Positions 27,719 to 41,300 are shown, counted from the first letter of the stretch. The stretch: 64,000 bases of DNA from Setophaga petechia (GCA_024362935.1 JANCRA010000019.1:14814501-14878500), one strand, 5' to 3'. Program-made: numbers and translations. Notes: generated by a model from the letters alone, not told the origin.

Positions 27719-30109
27719 AAATTGCTTCATGAGTCTTCCATAAGCCAGTTTTGTCATTGTTGCCACCCAATCCTGTGGCATTGGTTACACAGTATATTAA
27801 GGATGTTAATGTTTGTGTTTGGTGAAAGTTATATTTTACCTTGTTTGGAAAAAGAGTATAATGCTGAGAATATGATTGTCCATATCACACTTATTTTTAT
27901 CTTCTTTGTTTGAAGCTTTTATCTTTAGTACAGTTCGAAATACTGGATAGGATTCAGTTGAAGATGAAGCCACCAAAAGTGCTGTCTATATATAATCTGA
28001 GTGCTTAAACCTCCAGTGTAATTAACAAAGATATAGTCAACACAATCAGTGATGTTCAGAGTTATTCAAGCAACCTTCCAGGGTATGTGTCCGATGTGAT
28101 TTGAGAAATATGAATGTGTGAGGTTTTTTAAACTTTATTGTGCTTGGAGATACAGGACAGGAAAAAAAAAACACACACATTTTAGACTTCAACTGTATGA
28201 ATTATTGTCTGCCACTACAGATATAATATCAAAAGTATCTCAAATCCCAGGCAAGTATTGTCAAGTTATTCAGAAGTAAAATAAATTGTAATAAATATTT
28301 CAAGCTTAACTGCCTAATATTAGCAATCTGCATAAAATTATTTTCCTATAAATATGCTATTCTTAAATTGCAATTCAGCTTTTATAAATTCTTAACTCAT
28401 TTACTAAAATAAATGTCACTCAACATGATGAAGTTCATCCCACTTTGTTGAGCAATGCGTAATCACCCATTACTCAGAAATTCAGGATTTATAGTCTGCA
28501 GAAGAACCATGACTATTGTGAGTCATCATTTTTATTGTGCAGTGAAGACAAAGTTGCTACATTTAATAAGTTTATATCCTGTTCATTTTGACCCATGCCT
28601 TTGTACACCCAAGCCTTTGTCATAGGCTTATGGCCCAGACAAAATCTAGATCTTATGCTAATATATTATATTGCCATTTCTCCTTTTCTTCCTATGCACG
28701 AACACTGGCTCTGTGAAAATATAAATATTTTCTAGTGAAACCTTGAATTCTAGACCATTTCCTAGAACTGAGTCTTCCAGAAGATAAACTGAGTTATTTT
28801 TCTTTCTTAGTTTCTCCTACATTCTTTTTCATTCTTGATTATATAACTTTTCTCACTGGTAACATTTACCGACATTAAGTACAAGAATTGTTGCCCTTTA
28901 TTTTTATTCCAGACTGCTCAGTAACCATTTTGTGGGCATGTTGGCTGGCATATTCTGTTCTTAATTCGGTTTACAGATATTTTCACTCATTCAAAGTCTT
29001 ACTAATGCTCTTGTCTCTGGCCCATAATGGTCTTTTATCACAGGTCTGATTGTTTGCTTTGTCTTTTTGAAGATGGCTGAAGTCAGGAAATAGTTCTTTT
29101 TGTGTATGTTGCAGATGGTTCCATCCACTTCTTATTTTTCTGCTTGAAGATGTCTTTCACATGTTTTTTCTTCATTCCTCTTCATTTTAGACATTCCTCT
29201 CCTTGGTATACACTTTCATGAAAACTTCAGGGTGGCTTCTTTGGTCTTGTTTGCTAAATTTCATTGCATCTCTACTGATTAACTCTTCCAGAAGAAAACT
29301 GAACGCACATGTGCATGTGATTGTCTTTGCTATCTGACTTGTCAAGCCTGAGAGTTACTATCATATTTTCACTATTTGCAACTCCCACTTGACAACTGAG
29401 CAGTACACCACACTTGGGTTGAGATATTCTCATGCTCAAGACCTTTCACATTCACAATAACTTTTTGCCATAATGCTTATTAGCTTTGCTCATTACCTTT
29501 TTTTAAACATTTAGGTGATAGTTGCACTGACTGCTTGTTGACATAGAAACAAATAATTAGATGGTAAGAGAAATAAAAGAATTTTCTCATAAACTGGTCT
29601 GTTTGTAGGGAAGTACAGCTCAGTTTTACAGATGTGAAAGCTGTGGCTATTCACATTTGGTTATATATCCTTGCTCTTCTGTATAGTGCCTTTTAGCATA
29701 AGAGCCTCCAAGTACTGCCACGAGGTATGAGGAAATAATTATAGCACTCTAAAATGTGACTAACTAGTAAAATCTACCCCTGAACTTCCTGACATGTTAA
29801 GTTGGTGTCTTCCCTTTGATAACTAACTGCAGCTCAGATGAAATCAAAGGACCTGCAGCAATTCAAAGGAGCTGAGAATTTTTGTTGTATTCAAACAATG
29901 GGAAGACAGTTCCTGACATTAACACGAACAAATATGAACTTCATTTCAGAAGAAAGAAAATTGAATGAAAGGAATCATCCAACATCTAGTCTTGCAAGGA
30001 CAAATTATGTCTTCAAGTTTCTTGTATAATCATGCAAAGGAATACCTGCAGCTTAAGTAGCAGTTTTGGACAGGCTGGGCATACATACAGTAATGTAACA
30101 AATTATGAT
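27719..30109. other. Proximal upstream flank of PI15
   Basis: No gene or clear repeat. The stretch at 28380-28560 holds TGAGTCATC (AP-1-like) and TAAT-type sites in sequence that looks unlike the repeats nearby, so it is a weak candidate for a conserved element. Confidence 0.45.
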
Positions 30110-30330
30110 ATTTTATACTTAACACCTTTCATCACAAAGTACACTATCAAACACTAGTCATTTGATCCTTACGACATGTCTGTAGAAGCCTATTATACTG
30201 TTGTAGAGATTGCACACAGAGATTAAATGGTTTGGGTTAGGCCACACAGCAAGTGAGCAGCAGAGCCAAAAGGAGAGCGTGAGTGTTGGCTTCCAGCCCT
30301 GCGCTCCAACTACTGGACTGCGCCTCCTTA
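30110..30330 (+). mobile_element. Ancient L3/MIR-type retroposon tail upstream of PI15
   Basis: The sequence follows the 3' consensus shared by MIR, L2 and CR1-L3 elements of amniotes: an 'ACACCTTTCATC...AAAGTAC' part, GAGATTAAATGG, CACACAGCAAGTGAGCAGCA, then CTTCCAGCCCTGCGCTCCAA and a 'CTACTGGACTGCGCCTCCTT' end. It is heavily diverged. The family call is from memory of the consensus and is not more precise than this class. Confidence 0.6.
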
Positions 30331-30689
30331 ATACTTAAATCCCATATTGCTTCTCTAACAGAGCTACTGAAACTTTTGAGCACTCGTAAGTTTTGGTGTA
30401 ACATCAAACCTGTTGTGTGTCTCTCTCCTAGCTCCTTTATGATGCCACAAACCAGTGTAATAGCACTTTAAAGTGCCTCATTTCACAGGCTGCCCCAGGT
30501 CGCCCAGCCCTGGTGGGGGGTCAGCCTGACACTGTGTAGCTCCCATACGCTGCCCCAGTACACAATTGCTGGCTGCTGCTGCTTCTCGCTTTCGTCATGG
30601 CCTCAGCGCTATGCCCTTAGTTCTGCTGTGTGAGTGGCTGGACCATTCTGTGCTTAAAGAATTCCAGCTATAGGCTAGCTAATGGGAAA

Positions 30690-31330
30690 CAGATGTCTCC
30701 CTGGCACTGCCGGGAGCTTTCGGTCCTGCCGCTCCCGTAGCTTCCCACTGGCAGACGTTCAGGTAACAGCTTTGGGACGGCCACGGCCGCCCGGAGCTCT
30801 GCCCGTGCCTCGGAGGGCAGAGGGCGAGGGAGGAGAAGAAGGGGGCGAGCGGAGGGGGCCCGGCCCTCGGGCAGCAGCCGTGCCGGCCATGGATGGAGCG
30901 GGGCCGCTCGCCCGGGCTGCCCGGCGGGGCCCGGGACACCGCGCTGCTGGGACGGGCCGGGGTGCGGTGGTGCTCTGCTTCCTGGCACCGGGACAACAAA
31001 CTCAGGTTTGCAAACTCTGCGCTCCACGCTGCGCCGGGGCCTCGTGGAGCCGCGAGAAACAGCGCTTCCCTAGCCAGCATGATGCTCGGGAAATGAGGAA
31101 AAAAACCAGCCACGGAGGGGAAAAAAAAAAAAAAAGGTAGAAAACGCCGAGTAGAGAGTCTTGCAGGCAGTCCCTTTGTGCTGCATCAGGCGGGGGTGTG
31201 ACCGAGTCCCCCCAGCACCCACCCTCCGGGTGCCACCCAATGGCTGCCGTGTGCTCGCACGGCCCCTCCCGCCCGCCCCGGCTGAGCAGGACCCGCCGCG
31301 ACACTGCCCGCGCTGGCTCGCACAGGCTGA
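30690..31330. promoter_or_regulatory. CpG-island-like block upstream of PI15
   Basis: GC content and CpG density rise sharply here against AT-rich flanks, with many CCGG, GCGG and CGGG runs, and fall away just before the TATA box. Open frames on both strands here follow from few stop codons in GC-rich DNA, not from a recognised protein. An A-run at 31120-31135 interrupts the block. It probably serves the PI15 promoter, and divergent transcription is possible. Edges were judged by eye. Confidence 0.75.
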
Positions 31331-31340
31331 AACATATAAA
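31237..31340 (+). promoter_or_regulatory. PI15: PI15 core promoter: CCAAT box, GC boxes, TATA box
   Basis: TATAAA lies at 31335-31340. Upstream are a CCAAT at 31237-31241 and clustered CCGCCC-type GC boxes at about 31264-31280. The arrangement and spacing, followed by a predicted exon with a good donor and then the PI15 start exon 0.7 kb downstream, make this the likely main promoter. A TATA box beside a CpG-rich block suggests regulated tissue-specific transcription; that part is inference. Confidence 0.7.
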
Positions 31341-31364
31341 GGCTGTCAGCAGCTCCTCTGGCCA

Positions 31365-31512
31365 GAAGCTTCACAACCAGCACAGTTTTGTTCTTTGGGG
31401 GGTTGTAATAAGAGACAGTTCTTCACAAAGGTTCATATCATCACATAGGAGAGTGCTATATATACTGGGAGAACAATAGGCTCTGTTCTTTTTTCCTTGG
31501 TATTATCCAGAG
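31365..31512 (+). other. PI15: PI15 predicted non-coding exon 1
   Basis: This starts about 30 bp after the TATA box and ends at a good donor, CAGAG|GTAAGC (GT at 31513-31514). There is no ATG inside it, so no upstream reading frame precedes the PI15 start. The start is approximate (plus or minus 10 bp). A second TATA-like run at 31457-31464 could give a shorter version. The exon is inferred from signals only, with no transcript evidence. Confidence 0.6.
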
Positions 31513-32053
31513 GTAAGCCATTCAGTTCCATAAGTTTGCTTTGCATGCAGTTTTATCAATGCTTGTCACACTTGGTGAACTTAAGATTTGAATGCAATTT
31601 CTAAGATGTCCTGCTTTCATACTGTATATGTTTTGTTTTGCCTACTGGTTTATCTCTGCCACATTGTGTCAAAACACTCCATGCCTATGGGGTAGGCATA
31701 GCCTAGGATGTATTTTTAATTTTTAGTAGAAAACATGATGTGAGGTTTCTTGCAGTCTCCCTATTTAATATCTGTAGTGTGGTTTATGAACTGATTGGGT
31801 GTGATAGCACTGCTTATTTCAGGAATACTATCAGCTCTGACCATGTACTTCATAAGGATATTTCATCTGGTGTGTTGTAGTAAGACCATCATCACTTAAT
31901 ACAGTTATTGAAAATTGCTCACCAACACGTGTTCTGCCTGGTTTGTTTTTATGATTGAGCTGATAGAATGATTTTTCTGGTCACAGCCTGCTTGTTCACT
32001 GTCTTGCTACACAGATGTACAGAATCACGTCTTTGGTATCTTCTCTTCTACAG

Positions 32054-32395
32054 ATTTGCTTTCTGCTGCCCTGACTTAGAGCAGAATACCTCTGTGGCCT
32101 ATCTGTCTCCTTTGGCCCCAAAATGACAGTAATTGCTGCAATCAGTTGTTCTCTCTTATTTTCCATTCTCTGTGAAACAAGTGCATTAGTGTTACCCAAC
32201 TCCACTGACCTATTCCTGTCAGACAATAATTTCACTGACATCAAGACGGCTTTGGCAGCTCATCTGGACTCTGCAAAAATTCCCAAAGCCAGGCGGAAGC
32301 GCTACATTTCACAGAATGACATGATTGCCATTCTTGATTATCATAATCAAGTCAGAGGCAAAGTCTTCCCACCTGCTTCCAACATGGAATACATG
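32054..32395 (+). other. PI15: PI15 exon 2 (5' UTR tail plus first coding part, residues 1-91)
   Basis: A pyrimidine-rich acceptor ends in CTACAG at 32048-32053. The first 69 nt are untranslated and the ATG is at 32123. The donor GTAAGT starts at 32396, and the exon ends on a codon boundary after M91. It encodes the signal peptide, the propeptide, the RRKR cleavage site and the first CAP helix. The coding extent is firm; the acceptor position is inferred from sequence alone. Confidence 0.85.
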
Positions 32396-35300
32396 GTAAG
32401 TGAACTGTTTATTTCAGAGTAAAACAAACTGTAAATCAGTGATCTGATTTTCTTAAACAAATTGTAATGGTTTAGTTAACTAAATAAATTTTTAAAAATC
32501 TATTATTGCTTTCTAAAATGTTCTGTCCTTATGTTTTTTCAAGCTGCATTAACTTCAGCAAGCAAAAGCTGAATACTGAACTCTGAACCTCTTACTTGCC
32601 CTGTTCAATTTTCATTTCCATGTGTAGTCCCAATGAAATAAGTGAAGTGGTGAGTTAACTGCTTGTTGGTCTGAAAATAGTGTGTGATCACATGCAACCC
32701 AAAGTGTTTAAAGTGCTGATCATTAGCTCCATAGTTTTTGTGGAGTACACTGAAGGTCATTGCCTTGATGTGGGCAAAAAGACACACAATGAACCTTTCT
32801 TATTTCACACATATTATGTATGGAAGCAATATGGTAAGACTGTTTGCAAAGTAATTAATCTGTCTCCTCTTCATGCGTTTTTCTTACTGCATGTTTTCTG
32901 TGTTCACCTAATACCTTCATCTTTCCATCAAGTGCAATGCTGCTTTTTAAAGTTTTTCTAGTATGCAGGATTTCACTGTGCTCAAAAAAACTATGTGGCA
33001 GGCATATTTTCTCCTTATTGGAAAATACTTATAGGAAATTTCTGTTCCTGCAGGTATGGTAGAAGTCACACATTCTCTGTGATCTCATACTGCTTTAGCA
33101 CTACTGGCTGAAGCAGTATTTGCTACTTCATGTTCCAACTTTGCATACATGCATAATGTGGACCTCTAATATTAAACATAGGTTGTCCAGCAATTTTTTT
33201 TTACATTGTAATTGAGGTATTCACATTGTTTTGAAAGTACAGACAAGTTGTGTCAGCACCATAATAAATGCTTAAAGACACAGTTTCTCATATGACAGCA
33301 GACAGTTAATAGGTTTGAGAAATAGGACACCATCAGCTTGACATAAAAAGAGGATATCAGTAATAACAGCTCCTCCTTTGTAGCAGCTAATGACTAACAA
33401 TTTGGACATGTTTCTATCACAAATGTTACCTAAATCTGGATTTCATCATATAATCTGTTCAGCATATCCCAGAAGCACCTCAGAATGCTGAGTGCTCTTG
33501 GAATAGTGCAGGATGAAGACCATAGGCTGAGTTTCAATTCTGGTTAAGTGGAGAGGTCAGAGACAGAAAAGCCAGACCGGTCAGAAGTCAAGCTCAGTCA
33601 TCATTTTCATTGCTGTGCTCTCCACTGATGTTTCCTTTGATTCTGTGTAAATAAACTTTGTTGTAATGTCTGAGGGAATGGCAGCCTACCATACCCTTCT
33701 TTGGCTTGTGTGTTTTAGAAATGTTCTCCTGCAGTTTGCTTAAGTGAATCCAGCACCCTGTCCTATTCCCAAGGGTTTTGTAAGTGCCAGTGTTCTTAGC
33801 CTGTTCAGTAAGTTCTTAGCCTTGTAAATAGAAAGCAAGCTTCCCAGATTTTATTGAACTCAGATACGTAAAATGCCAAGATTTTATCTATATTTGTGGG
33901 TATTCTGCTGCAGGTTTGCTGCAACAAAGATACAAAATCAAGATTGAAGTCATGCTCTTTACAGCTGTTCTTTTCCTGTTCTTTTCCTTGCCTTTCTTAC
34001 TGTTGCTTTTGCCAGTAACAACCAGCCATAGGATGTACCTGTGCTCCTGGCAGCATCAGCCCCAACAGTAGCTTCAAGTGCAAGGACTGAAGGATTTCTT
34101 TTACATTTGGTTTTCCAGTCTGAAAGTACTTTGTGACTTCATGCTGCAGAATTCAGATCAGCACCTCAAGCTATGTAGGTAATGAACCAGAGTGCAACTT
34201 GAGCTTGAATCCCCAAATGGCAGCCATCCTTCTGCCACCAATTCTCTTTTAAATTTGTCAAAGATCCGTGTGTGTCCCATACAGAGCAAAAAGTGCTCAG
34301 TGAGCATCATCACACATGGTGTGCTCTGTCATCTGCATTGTGGTCATGGCACCATCTGTGGAACTTCTTACCTCTCTGACTGCAGAAGGATTTTGGTAGG
34401 GAGGCCTGGAAGATCACAGAGTGTTATAAGCCATACTGAGACTGGAAATACCATTATCACTAACTGAGTTTGCTTTGTCCATTCTTTGGTCTCTGAATAA
34501 TTTCAGTGTGTGGTGCAGCAGCTGTTGTGTCTTACAGGGACATGAGGTTGCTGCTGCTATATAAAAAAAGGTGTTACATTTCTCAATACTTATTTTCATA
34601 AATAAGACAACAAACATATTATTGTTAACAACAGACAACGTGCATTTGTGCTTGAAAGAACCTTACAGAGTGTGTGTTCCTTTCCTGAATATTATGGAAA
34701 AGTTCTGGAGTAGTGAAGAAAGTGGCCTATCCCATTTTCCCTAACAATGACTAAAACGGATGTCACATGTTAGAGAGCTGGAATTGCTTACAGATGCAGT
34801 AGATTGTGGAAATCTTTTTAAGTGTGTTGAAACACAGAAAAACGAAGCAGTTTTGAAGCACTAGAAAAATATATTTTTTCATCTTGTCTATGTTCACTGT
34901 CATAGTAAATTGTGTTTTGTTGGTTTTTTTCTAATTCTTTTAGGAGCTGTTCTTCTCATTAATTACTGTATCACATTCTCACTTCTGTGCAGTTCCATTT
35001 GCTTTTATTTCCACCTCCCCGGTGGAAATAAAACCCCCTCAGGGTTTGGTTGCATGGTTTGGTTCTTGTGATTCTAGTTCTCCACACCCAACCTTTTTTG
35101 GGACTTTTCTACTTGACACATTCTGTTCCTCTCCCTGATAGTGTCTGCTTCTCACATGTTCAGTGTAGTCACAGATACTTCACACTCCTTGGGTGTTATT
35201 TTCTCCGCCCTTACTGTCTAGAAGGTTTATGCACTGTAGGACTTTGGGTGAGAGGTCTGGAAGAACGGCTTTAAATGCACATGGGTTGGGCAGGGGAAGT

Positions 35301-38300
35301 TCAGATAAGCAGTGCTGGGAAGTGCTCTAGTTCTCTTTGGAAGAGGTGGATCCAAGTGCTGCCCCAGCATGTTGTTGCATGCAGCCCTCCATGAAACAGA
35401 CAGCTGGGGATCAAACATGGTGGGAGGCGTTGTATCAGTCCCCAGTGAAAGAAACTGGTGTGTCTTGTGCCAGTTACACTTTGGTAAGCCTTTCTGTTGG
35501 GACATTGGCACCCAGTGTGCTAGATTTTAAAGCTGTCTTCCTTTTGGTTCTGGTTGTGGAGGTACTGATACATTCAACTAGAAGTTTTTCTCCAGGTACA
35601 AATCTAGTCAGCGTATATGTGAAAAAAAAATGAAAGAAAATAAGAACTTCCTGTGGTTACAGACCTGCAATACAGAATTAGTGAGTCTTTTTTTTTTGAA
35701 TTTGGACCTTTATCTTCCTCTTCCTGAGAAAGTCTTTTCTTGTGCTTTAAAAGCTGAGGGCATACCTGCAGAAAGAAAGATGACATCATATGTCTGGCCT
35801 GACAAAGAGTGAAAATCATCTACTTGTCTATGCGTATTTTTTGTGGAGAAAGCAGAAAAATTCCATAAAATTCATGATTCAGAAATAGTGAGGTGTAGAG
35901 TTGCCAGCAGTTGTCTAGTGTGAAAAGTATGAACATATGTAGCTCCAGTGGAAGCATGTGAATGAAGAAATTCCTTTTTCTGAATGCTAATTCTGTATTA
36001 TAGAGACTTGTGTTGCCTTTCTGGAATATCTCACCTACTTGGTAGCCAGTAAATATTTTCAAGATATTGCCAACTGAAATTTGAGTCTCATAAAAGTCTT
36101 TTAATGTGCATTGGCACTATCTTTAGGCTTCCAAAACATTCATTCATGAAATATCTGTTCTTTTGAGGATCAGAAGTTATTTTTACCTTTCCTACAGTCA
36201 TTCTCACTTGAGGCCAGTTTCTTGAAAGTCTGTATGGTCTCTGTTGTATCCCGCATCACTGTGTTTGTACAAAAGGCGGCCAAGCAGGTGCTTATGTACA
36301 GACATGCTCTTAAAAGCTTTGCATGCAGAAGCAGTAACTTACATAAGTGGGCCTTGATGAACACTGAGCACCGTCCTCCATGGTATTCTCATGCAAAATA
36401 GGAAAATCTGTTTTATTTTAGAGTTCTCTGAGGTGATCTGAATAAGTTGTTGAAGAGCCACAGCAACGACCAGTCATGAGTAGTTTCATTGCTGGCTCTG
36501 CAAGGATGAGTCTTGAGCCCAGTAGGGATCAGCATAGTTATTCATGGACTGGCAGTAGCATGTGTGAAGTATAATAGAGGGGACAGGATTGCATACTCAA
36601 AAACATGTTTGTGGAATGCTGGCTGAAGATTTTAAGTGCAAAAAGTGCTCTAGATAAACTTGAGCCTTCTGATGTACCAAAGATGTTCAGACAGAGTTTC
36701 AATTCTTTTTTGTTCAGTAACTGCACTTTTATATTTGGGAAAGTCCACCCCTGGTTAAATTTTGTCACTTTGATTCACTTTGTAGAACTCAAAGTAGTAA
36801 AAGATTTCCAGACTAGCCTGAAATAAGTTAGTTTAGCTACCCAGGAGTTATTTCGTGTTTCTCGTCAGCTGATGGCACAGGAACTGTAAGAGAATGGAGA
36901 ATTTCAGCATATTAATATCTAGTAAATCCACATAAAAGACCATAATAGACTAAACAAAGGAAACAACATATTGTTGTAGGAGAAAAGTAGTTGTGTTCAA
37001 AAAGAAGCTCCTGTAGTCCTGTAAAGGAGTCCATGTTTCATGCTGGAAATATGTACTCTCTGTGTGGCCCAGGAATGACTCTCTTTGCCAAGGTGATGAG
37101 TTTGGATACATCCTGTCCCAGAAAATTTGCAGGTAACTTCCAAAGTCAGGTCAGAGAAGCAAGGTATGACCCATTTAGTGCTCATAAATGTAACTTCCTT
37201 ATTATTTCACTTCTAAGTTTGAAAGTCTTGATAAAATTCTTTTGCTGTCAAGGTGATCTTAAAAATATTCTGTGAATATGCAGTAAGTGATGGGTAAGAC
37301 AAAGTCAGAAAAACCCCAGCAAACCTACTTCAAGTTTTCCAAAGTTCTGCTTAATACCGAAAGCCTTTTGTAAGGACATGGAAAGAGTGAGTTAGGTTTT
37401 CTCTCCAATTCAATAGCATTTCTCATAAATAAACTTCTCAACCTGTTTACCTATTTTTTTTTTTACTTTTTTCATTGTGGTTTCTTACAGACCATTCTAA
37501 ATCTTTAAGGACATTTTGTTCTTGAGTCATTTGCCCTGGCTTATATACATGGTCCCGCTGAAATCATAGATGTCTGTGAGTAAGGATTGCAGGGCTAGTT
37601 CCTTCAAGATTTATGTCTAATGAGTTGGATAGAGTCTCTTAATCCATGTACTTTATCCCTGGCCTGTTGCAGGACTTCCTTCTGCATTACATACATATGG
37701 TTTTCATCTTGTCTACTCTTGTACACATATAGTGATGCTGTCTCAGTCACATCTCTTGGCAAATATTTTACCTTAGGAATATAAATTATTTCCAAATGTC
37801 TAAACTAAATATTTCCCTCTAGAGCTCAGATAATTAATCTTTATATGCATTTTTAAACTGCCAATAGAATTTCTGTCCTTTTTAATTTAAAAAAATTGCC
37901 CTTTACATATTTACTGGCAGTTTTCTTGGCATTAAGATATATATTATCTTTCCTCAATTTGCATGTGCATGTCATTACGGTACTTCTGCATATTGGATCA
38001 AATTACAGTTGCACTCCATTTACAGTTCCTTAGTTAAATTAGTGAACAAGACCCTTGGATGTCAAAGAAGATTAGGCCCATCATTTTAACTGTGCATGTC
38101 TAACTGCCATAATGCAATGAAGAATTTACTGTAGACGTTACTGGCAGCATACTTTTTCAAATGCTATTGAATTCAGTAGCCCTGTTCCCTTAAATCCTGT
38201 ATACATAGTGAAGTTTGAAATAAATAACCAGATGATGAGTCAGGGTGTAAAGTTCTTGATATGCTTTTCATCATGCTAGAGCACAAAATAAGTGCAAGTG

Positions 38301-41300
38301 TAACCCACCTCAGTCTTCAGGCAGATGAGACCTCAAGATACTTGGAGGTTCTCCAGTGTGGGCCTCCTGTCCCAGTCTGCCATGGCTTTTAGCTTGCTCT
38401 ATGCTGGAAATTCACAAGTGAGGTAAGAACAAATGAGAAAGGGGTACAATGGTGGAATGTATTCACTGGTTCCAGTTTCTGCCTCCTACCACTCTATTTT
38501 CTGTTCAGCCAATTAATGTCCCCTCTGCGTAGCGCCATAACCCAGCACCAGGAATGTCTGAAGATCACGGGCAAATGAATTCTGGAATAGTGATCCTCTC
38601 AGAAATCTAAAATAATATGGAGGGAATTGTGGTTCACATGGTTACAGCTAATGGTGTCTGTCTGCATCACAGCCTGGAAAGGAAGCAGTTGTTTCACAGC
38701 AACAGCAACTCAGCCTTTTTCTGCAGCGGAGGCACAGCATGGCAACTGACAGAGAGAAAGCAGGAGTAAATGGAGCTTACTTTCTGCTGATTTTGGCATA
38801 ATAGACTTACCTAGCTCTCTTTTGCCTCACAGGTGAGTTCAGCCACTTACATATTTCCTAGAGCACCACTGTCAGTAATGCAGCCCTGAACTGCTTGGCT
38901 ATCACTGACATGTAGGGTGTTGCCCCTTTTTCCTGCAGTTTCATTGACAGAAATCTAGAAAAGCCTGTTCAGTCTTAGTAACTGGTGTTCATGTAGGGTC
39001 AAATCCAAGTGGATGTTACTGATAAGAAGTACAAAAGCCATCTGTTATGTTCAGAGTGAATGATAGAAGACCTGTTCAAGAGTTGAATGGAAAAGACCCT
39101 TCCTAGAAAGCACTGCTTGAAAAGTGTGAAGAACTTCCCCAAAAATGCTGTTGTTGATAAAACTTTGTGGGAAAGAGTGACTGTGTTAAACTTGCATTGG
39201 TACTAGAGCTCTGTTCCAATTTTTATGCATAACAATTTTAAAACATCCATCTTGATGGTGTTTTAGAAAAGAATAGTTACATTATTTAAATTTAGTATTA
39301 GCAGAAAGCCTTCTAGGAGTTTAAACAAACAAAAAACAACTTAGTAAAGTCTCAGATAGAAAAGCAGCCTGCCCAGAGGCCTTGGAATTAGACATTCCTT
39401 TATTATTAAATGTGGCACCTCTTGAACTTCTTGGCTAAAAACAGAGACAGGGAATTTTTCACAAGAATCTTGATCCAAACTACACAATACTTTGTTTCAT
39501 ACATGAATGGAGATGATAGTAACCTTAAACCTCTCAATGTTTTTGTCCTCTTTCTCTACCTGAAAAGATAAACAGTCTATCACAGGTCTGTGAAAATGTG
39601 TATCCTAGAGGCAGCAACAGGTGGAAGCCCCAGGATAGCCCCTTGCTTGCTTTTTGTGCACAGAACCTTCAGCTCAGGCTCCTCCATGTATGAGTGCATC
39701 TGCAGGTGCTCTGGGATGACATCTGAGGTCTATTTAAATGAAACTGAAGTTTAACTGGTTTTTCACATCTATCTATCTGTCAGTGATATCTGTTAATCTG
39801 TATCAAGAGAAAGAATTGAGCTTTTTCTGAGAATAAAGAACTATTGTTCTTATTCTTTATTCTGCAGAAAGAGGAAGCTTCTATGTGTTCTAAGTCATGT
39901 TGTCATATCTTTCAGCTAGAGCTACTTAGAAAATAGTATTTTCTTTGAGAACTTTTAAAGAAATTAAGAACGTTTTTCCTTTTGATGGAAAGCTTCAGTG
40001 GTTAACAACAAAGAAAAGCAGAATGCATATTTTTTTCTGTATGTAAGAGAAATTAAACACCACAAAATAAATACATTTTTATTCACATCTTGTGTTTCTA
40101 AGAAAATACAATTTGTTCTGATCATATTTAAAATGATAGAGGTCAGACATGCTCCTTTTCAGACTTCTGACCAGTTGTCAGGGTGACACAGAGCTACAGT
40201 TGGTCTTTTTTTTTACCACTTCTAAGATAAGCTGTTGCCAATTAAAATAGTCCTTGCAGTAGGTTAGAAAAGCACTGAATATTTTAAGATATATAGCTGT
40301 GATATTTAACTTTTTAAAAAGCTAAACAAATAATAGCATATCAGAGAAGCTTATTGTTATTAAATCTGACAGCATACCAATTTTCTTTATTTCTTATTGT
40401 CTGAAAACCTGATGCCAAACATGAAAGGAAGTTCAAACAACTTTTAGAAGAAAAAAATTGACTAGTAACAGCGGTAAATCTTCAAATGATAGCACTTTTG
40501 TTTGCACCATGTAGACACCCAGGAATATAAGCTTCTATGTCAAACACAGGCTTGAATTTTCATAAGAAAAGTATTTCTGGCAGTGAGGTTTCTTGGGAAT
40601 ATGTCTGGTGATGCCTGGATTGAGCCAGACCTTCTAATACTGAGCCCTTCAGAAGTGTGACTCAGATGTTTGGAGGTTTGGATATATGAGGGTAAATTTA
40701 CTATAAAAAATTGCACAGTTTTACTTTGAGTTGCAGTGGATTGTTGGACAAGCAGCTTGATGTATTAACCTTCTGTTTATTTGCAGAAGAATGACATACG
40801 GCGCTGTGATTCCCATCCAGATATTTTTTCTCTATAGGGTAGACTGGAAATTTTCTGTGTAAGCTTTCTAATTATTACCTAATGCACGTGAGAAAGTACC
40901 TGCTTGTGTGGTAGGCACCAATTACAATATACATACAAAAGTTTCTAACAGGTGGCTGTTGAGATAAAAAAATCAAAAACATATTCTTAGAGAGAGGGAG
41001 CCTAACGTTCAAATGATCTCAGAGCCTAAATGAATATATAAATTTTGCCACATCTCCGTGTAAGTTCCAATGAGCTCATATGTTTTCATCACACCGTATG
41101 TATTGAAAAAAGTGGGAGCAAGAAGACGAGGCACTGTCATTCTGCTGTAAAAGCATGCAGGCAGAAGGGCTGTTGGGTTGTTTTATTAAGCTTTCTGCCA
41201 GATTTGGGGTAGTGGACGTGGTGGGAGGTCCTACAGAAAGTTTCTAAACTTGAAAATGCTGCATGTCTGACTATATGAAAGAGAAGGGGAGCAAAGGACT

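Noticed and set aside
30668..31383. Several overlapping open frames on both strands in the GC-rich block (up to 152 codons)
   Set aside because: GC-rich DNA has few stops. The frames overlap on both strands, are Pro/Arg/Gly/Ala-rich without motifs, and the region is better explained as a CpG-rich promoter.
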